Of a stretch of DNA of 64,000 nucleotides, positions 61,969 through 64,000 are shown piece by piece. The stretch is taken from positions 28,550,908-28,614,907 of the forward strand of contig JARWKL010000002.1 of assembly GCA_029961685.1 (NCBI GenBank), read 5' to 3'. A program made the position numbers and the translations under genes. The stretch's first letter is position 1. Each line of letters begins with the position of its first letter. The DNA is from Aristolochia californica. Lineage: Eukaryota > Streptophyta > Magnoliopsida > Piperales > Aristolochiaceae. The notes beneath the pieces were generated by a model that saw only the letters and a list, made by a program, of their open reading frames with translations, did no database searches and had not been told where the DNA came from.

Positions 61969-64000
61969 ATTGGTCATAACATGTTTTAAATATGGATATG
62001 CATGCTTGAAACATGCTGAAGATGCAAAAGACCTAATTATCCAAAAATTTTGAGGAGTAGAAAAAATTAAAGTTTGAAGTTAACATGCGGTGGGATACTT
62101 ACCAGAGCCAAACAACCCACTTTTGGCCTATTTAAAAAAAGTGGACCTTACAATCATAGATCATCGTAAATGTTTTCATCGATTAATGATGTGTAACGGC
62201 TATAATGTTTGTTAGAAATGAGTTATGTTTTGGGAGTCAACACTCAATTAAAAATGTCTCACAACCCCTTTTCTGATGATTGGAAAACCCAATTTATTAA
62301 AAACTGAAAGAGTTTACAATCCATAAAAATCAGAGATACTTTATTGAATGATCTCTCTCAGCATTTGTGCAATTCCATTTTTGATGTTCAAATTTTTTTT
62401 AAATCCAAACTTGAGTTTTCACTCTCCCATTTTTCTCGGTAACAAAAAGATAAGGCAAATAGATCACAACATAAAGAAAATTTCAGAGCATATCTATGCA
62501 AAAAGTTGAAAACTATTATAAATGTTAGTGAAGAAAATAATTTCACACACTAAAAATGAACACCAAAGTTTTGTTATCCATGTTTGGGAAATTCCACCAG
62601 TACAACCCCTAATAGCTTGGTGAAATTTTATAAGCAAGAGATTTCTAATTTATCCTAACATTTTTTTAATATGGATATGCATGATTGAAACATGTTGAAG
62701 ATGAAAATGATCTAATGATCTAAAAATTTCAAGGAGTCAAAAAAATTAAATTCTCAAGTTCACAGGTGGTGGGATATTTACCAGAGCCAAACAACCCACT
62801 TTTTCCAATTTACACAAAGTAGACCAAACAATCATAGATCATTGGAAATGTGTTGATCGATTAATGATGTGTAACGGCTATAATATTTGTTAAAAATAAC
62901 TTATAGTTTGGGAGCCAACACTCAGTTAAAAATGCTCCACCCCACCTTTTTCGATGATTGCAAAACCTATTTATAAAAAAACTAAAAGAGTTTAAAATCC
63001 ATAAAAATCATAGATAATTTTATGAATTATCTCTCTCAGCTTTTGTGCATTTCCATTTTGGATGTTCAATTATTTTTCAAATCCAAACTTCAGTTTTCAC
63101 TCTCCCATTTTTCTCTTAAACAAAAAGATAAAGTTAATAAATCACAAAAAAATAAAAAATTTAGAGTTTATGTATGCAACAAATTGAAAACTATAATAAA
63201 TGTAAGAGAAGAAAATTATTTCACGCACTAAAAATGAAAACAAAAGTTTTGTTGTTCATTTTGGGAAATTCCACCAGTACAAACTCTAATAGCTTGGTGG
63301 AATTTTATACGAAAGAGATTTCTAATTGATCCTAACATATTTTAAATATGGATATGCATGACTAAAACCTGTTGACGGTGCAAATGACCTAATGATCCAA
63401 AAATTTCAAGGAGTCAGAAAATTTAAATTCTTAAGTCAATGAGTGGTGGGATATTTACCAGAGCCAAACAACCCACTTTTTTCCTATTTAAAAAAAGTGG
63501 ACCTAAAAATCATAGATCATCGTAAATATTTTGATCGATTAATGATATGTAACGGCTATAATTTTTGTTAGAAATGACTTCTGGTTTGGGAGTGAAAACT
63601 CAGTTAAAAATGCATCACCCCCCTTCTTCGATGATTGCAAAACCTAATATATAAAAAACTAAAAGTGTTTACAATCCTAAAAATCACAGATACTTTTTGG
63701 AATTATCTCTCACACCATTTGTGAATTTCCATTTTGGATGTTGAATTTTTTTTCAAATCCAAATTTGTGTTTTCACTCTACCATTTTTCTCGTAAACAAA
63801 AGGATAAGGCAAATAGATCACAAGATAATGAAAATTTATGAGTTTATGTATGCAAAAAATTGAAAACTATAATAAATGTAAGTGAATAAAATTATTTCAC
63901 GCACTAAAAATGAACACAAAAGTTTTGTTATCCATGTTTGGGAAATTTCACCTATACAAACCTTAATAGCTTGGTGGAATTTTATAAGAAAGAGATTTCC

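Larger units (their letters stand above)
1679..64000 (+). repeat. Main tandem satellite array, about 678-bp monomer, forward orientation
   Basis: Ninety-five copies of the landmark following the C-rich tract (usually gattgcaaaaccta) occur head to tail from about 1875 to 63,638. The modal spacing is 676-682 bp. Shorter or longer intervals are explained by the truncations, duplications and poly-C length changes listed separately. Most of each monomer is easily aligned by eye over its full length; differences are scattered substitutions and 1-50 bp indels. There is no codon-like pattern, since frames break independently from copy to copy. No unrelated sequence longer than a few bases interrupts the array. 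This is what a satellite DNA looks like; whether it is centromeric cannot be told from sequence alone. Confidence 0.97.
57202..64000 (+). repeat. Terminal forward array block rich in truncated monomers
   Basis: Anchors fall at about 57,202, 57,644, 58,341, 59,022, 59,674, 60,165, 60,846, 61,523, 61,931, 62,282, 62,960 and 63,638. Spacings are 442, 697, 681, 652, 491, 681, 677, 408, 351, 678 and 678 bp, so four of the eleven intervals are strongly shortened. The segments 57,202-59,000 and 61,523-62,930 share the deletion join aacatatgg, ctattataaatgt, ggagtcaa before the aaattaaattc element, and ttttccaatttacacaaag. They are therefore duplicates offset by about 3.9-4.3 kb. The window ends inside a monomer. 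Confidence 0.83.

Noticed and set aside
1875..63650. Telomere-like string aaacctaa repeated in the window
   Set aside because: It occurs once per 678-bp monomer, not as tandem short repeats, and lacks the third C of the plant telomere motif in most copies.
1679..64000. CRISPR-like regular spacing of conserved blocks
   Set aside because: The conserved unit is the whole 678 bp, there are no unique spacers between short repeats, and the composition and context are eukaryotic satellite.
1..64000. LTR retroelement or other transposon as the origin of the repeat
   Set aside because: I saw no tRNA primer-binding site, polypurine tract, reverse transcriptase or integrase motifs, terminal inverted repeats or target-site duplications. 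Head-to-tail contiguity fits satellite amplification better.
1..64000. CENP-B-box-like motif
   Set aside because: I did not find a recurring match to the vertebrate box pattern (ttcg, then a and cggg at the set spacing) in the monomer.

Overview
This window is one block of tandemly repeated satellite DNA from a eukaryotic nuclear genome. I found no gene in it. The sequence is AT-rich, about 30% G+C in the lines I sampled. From end to end it consists of degenerate copies of a single monomer of about 678 bp. I located 95 successive copies of one landmark on the + strand: the aaaaccta motif just after a C-rich tract. The commonest spacing is 676-682 bp. There are no rRNA or tRNA genes, no recognisable transposon or retroelement, no introns and exons, no bacterial operons and no CRISPR array. 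All open frames are 105 codons or shorter and are the same few frames of the repeat recurring by homology. A pericentromeric, subtelomeric or interstitial heterochromatic block is the natural reading. A plant is plausible from style, but nothing in the sequence names the species.

Layout. (1) 1-1671: about 3.6 copies of a shorter 458-bp variant in INVERTED orientation. It lacks about 208 bp of the monomer, including the C-rich tract. (2) 1664-1678: the inversion junction. (3) 1679-22,790: the forward 678-bp array, with several local duplications and truncated monomers. (4) 22,792-35,750 (copy A) and 35,751-50,890 (copy B): two adjacent direct copies of a 13-15 kb block of about 20 monomers. 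They match monomer for monomer and share private indels, and a chimeric monomer at 35,750-35,775 marks the junction between them. (5) 50,891-57,201: further forward array, including a 1.35-kb dimer repeat. (6) 57,202-64,000: forward array with many truncated monomers and a duplicated deletion allele.

The array evolves at several levels. Diagnostic variants define monomer subfamilies that recur in the same order, which gives a degenerate higher-order repeat. Large blocks are duplicated in tandem. Single monomers are cut and fused at short shared sequences. One position in the monomer carries a C-rich tract that ranges from a few bases to a pure run of 35 C. The points most worth checking are the inverted poly-C-less subfamily, the A/B tandem block with its chimeric junction, and the hypervariable poly-C locus.
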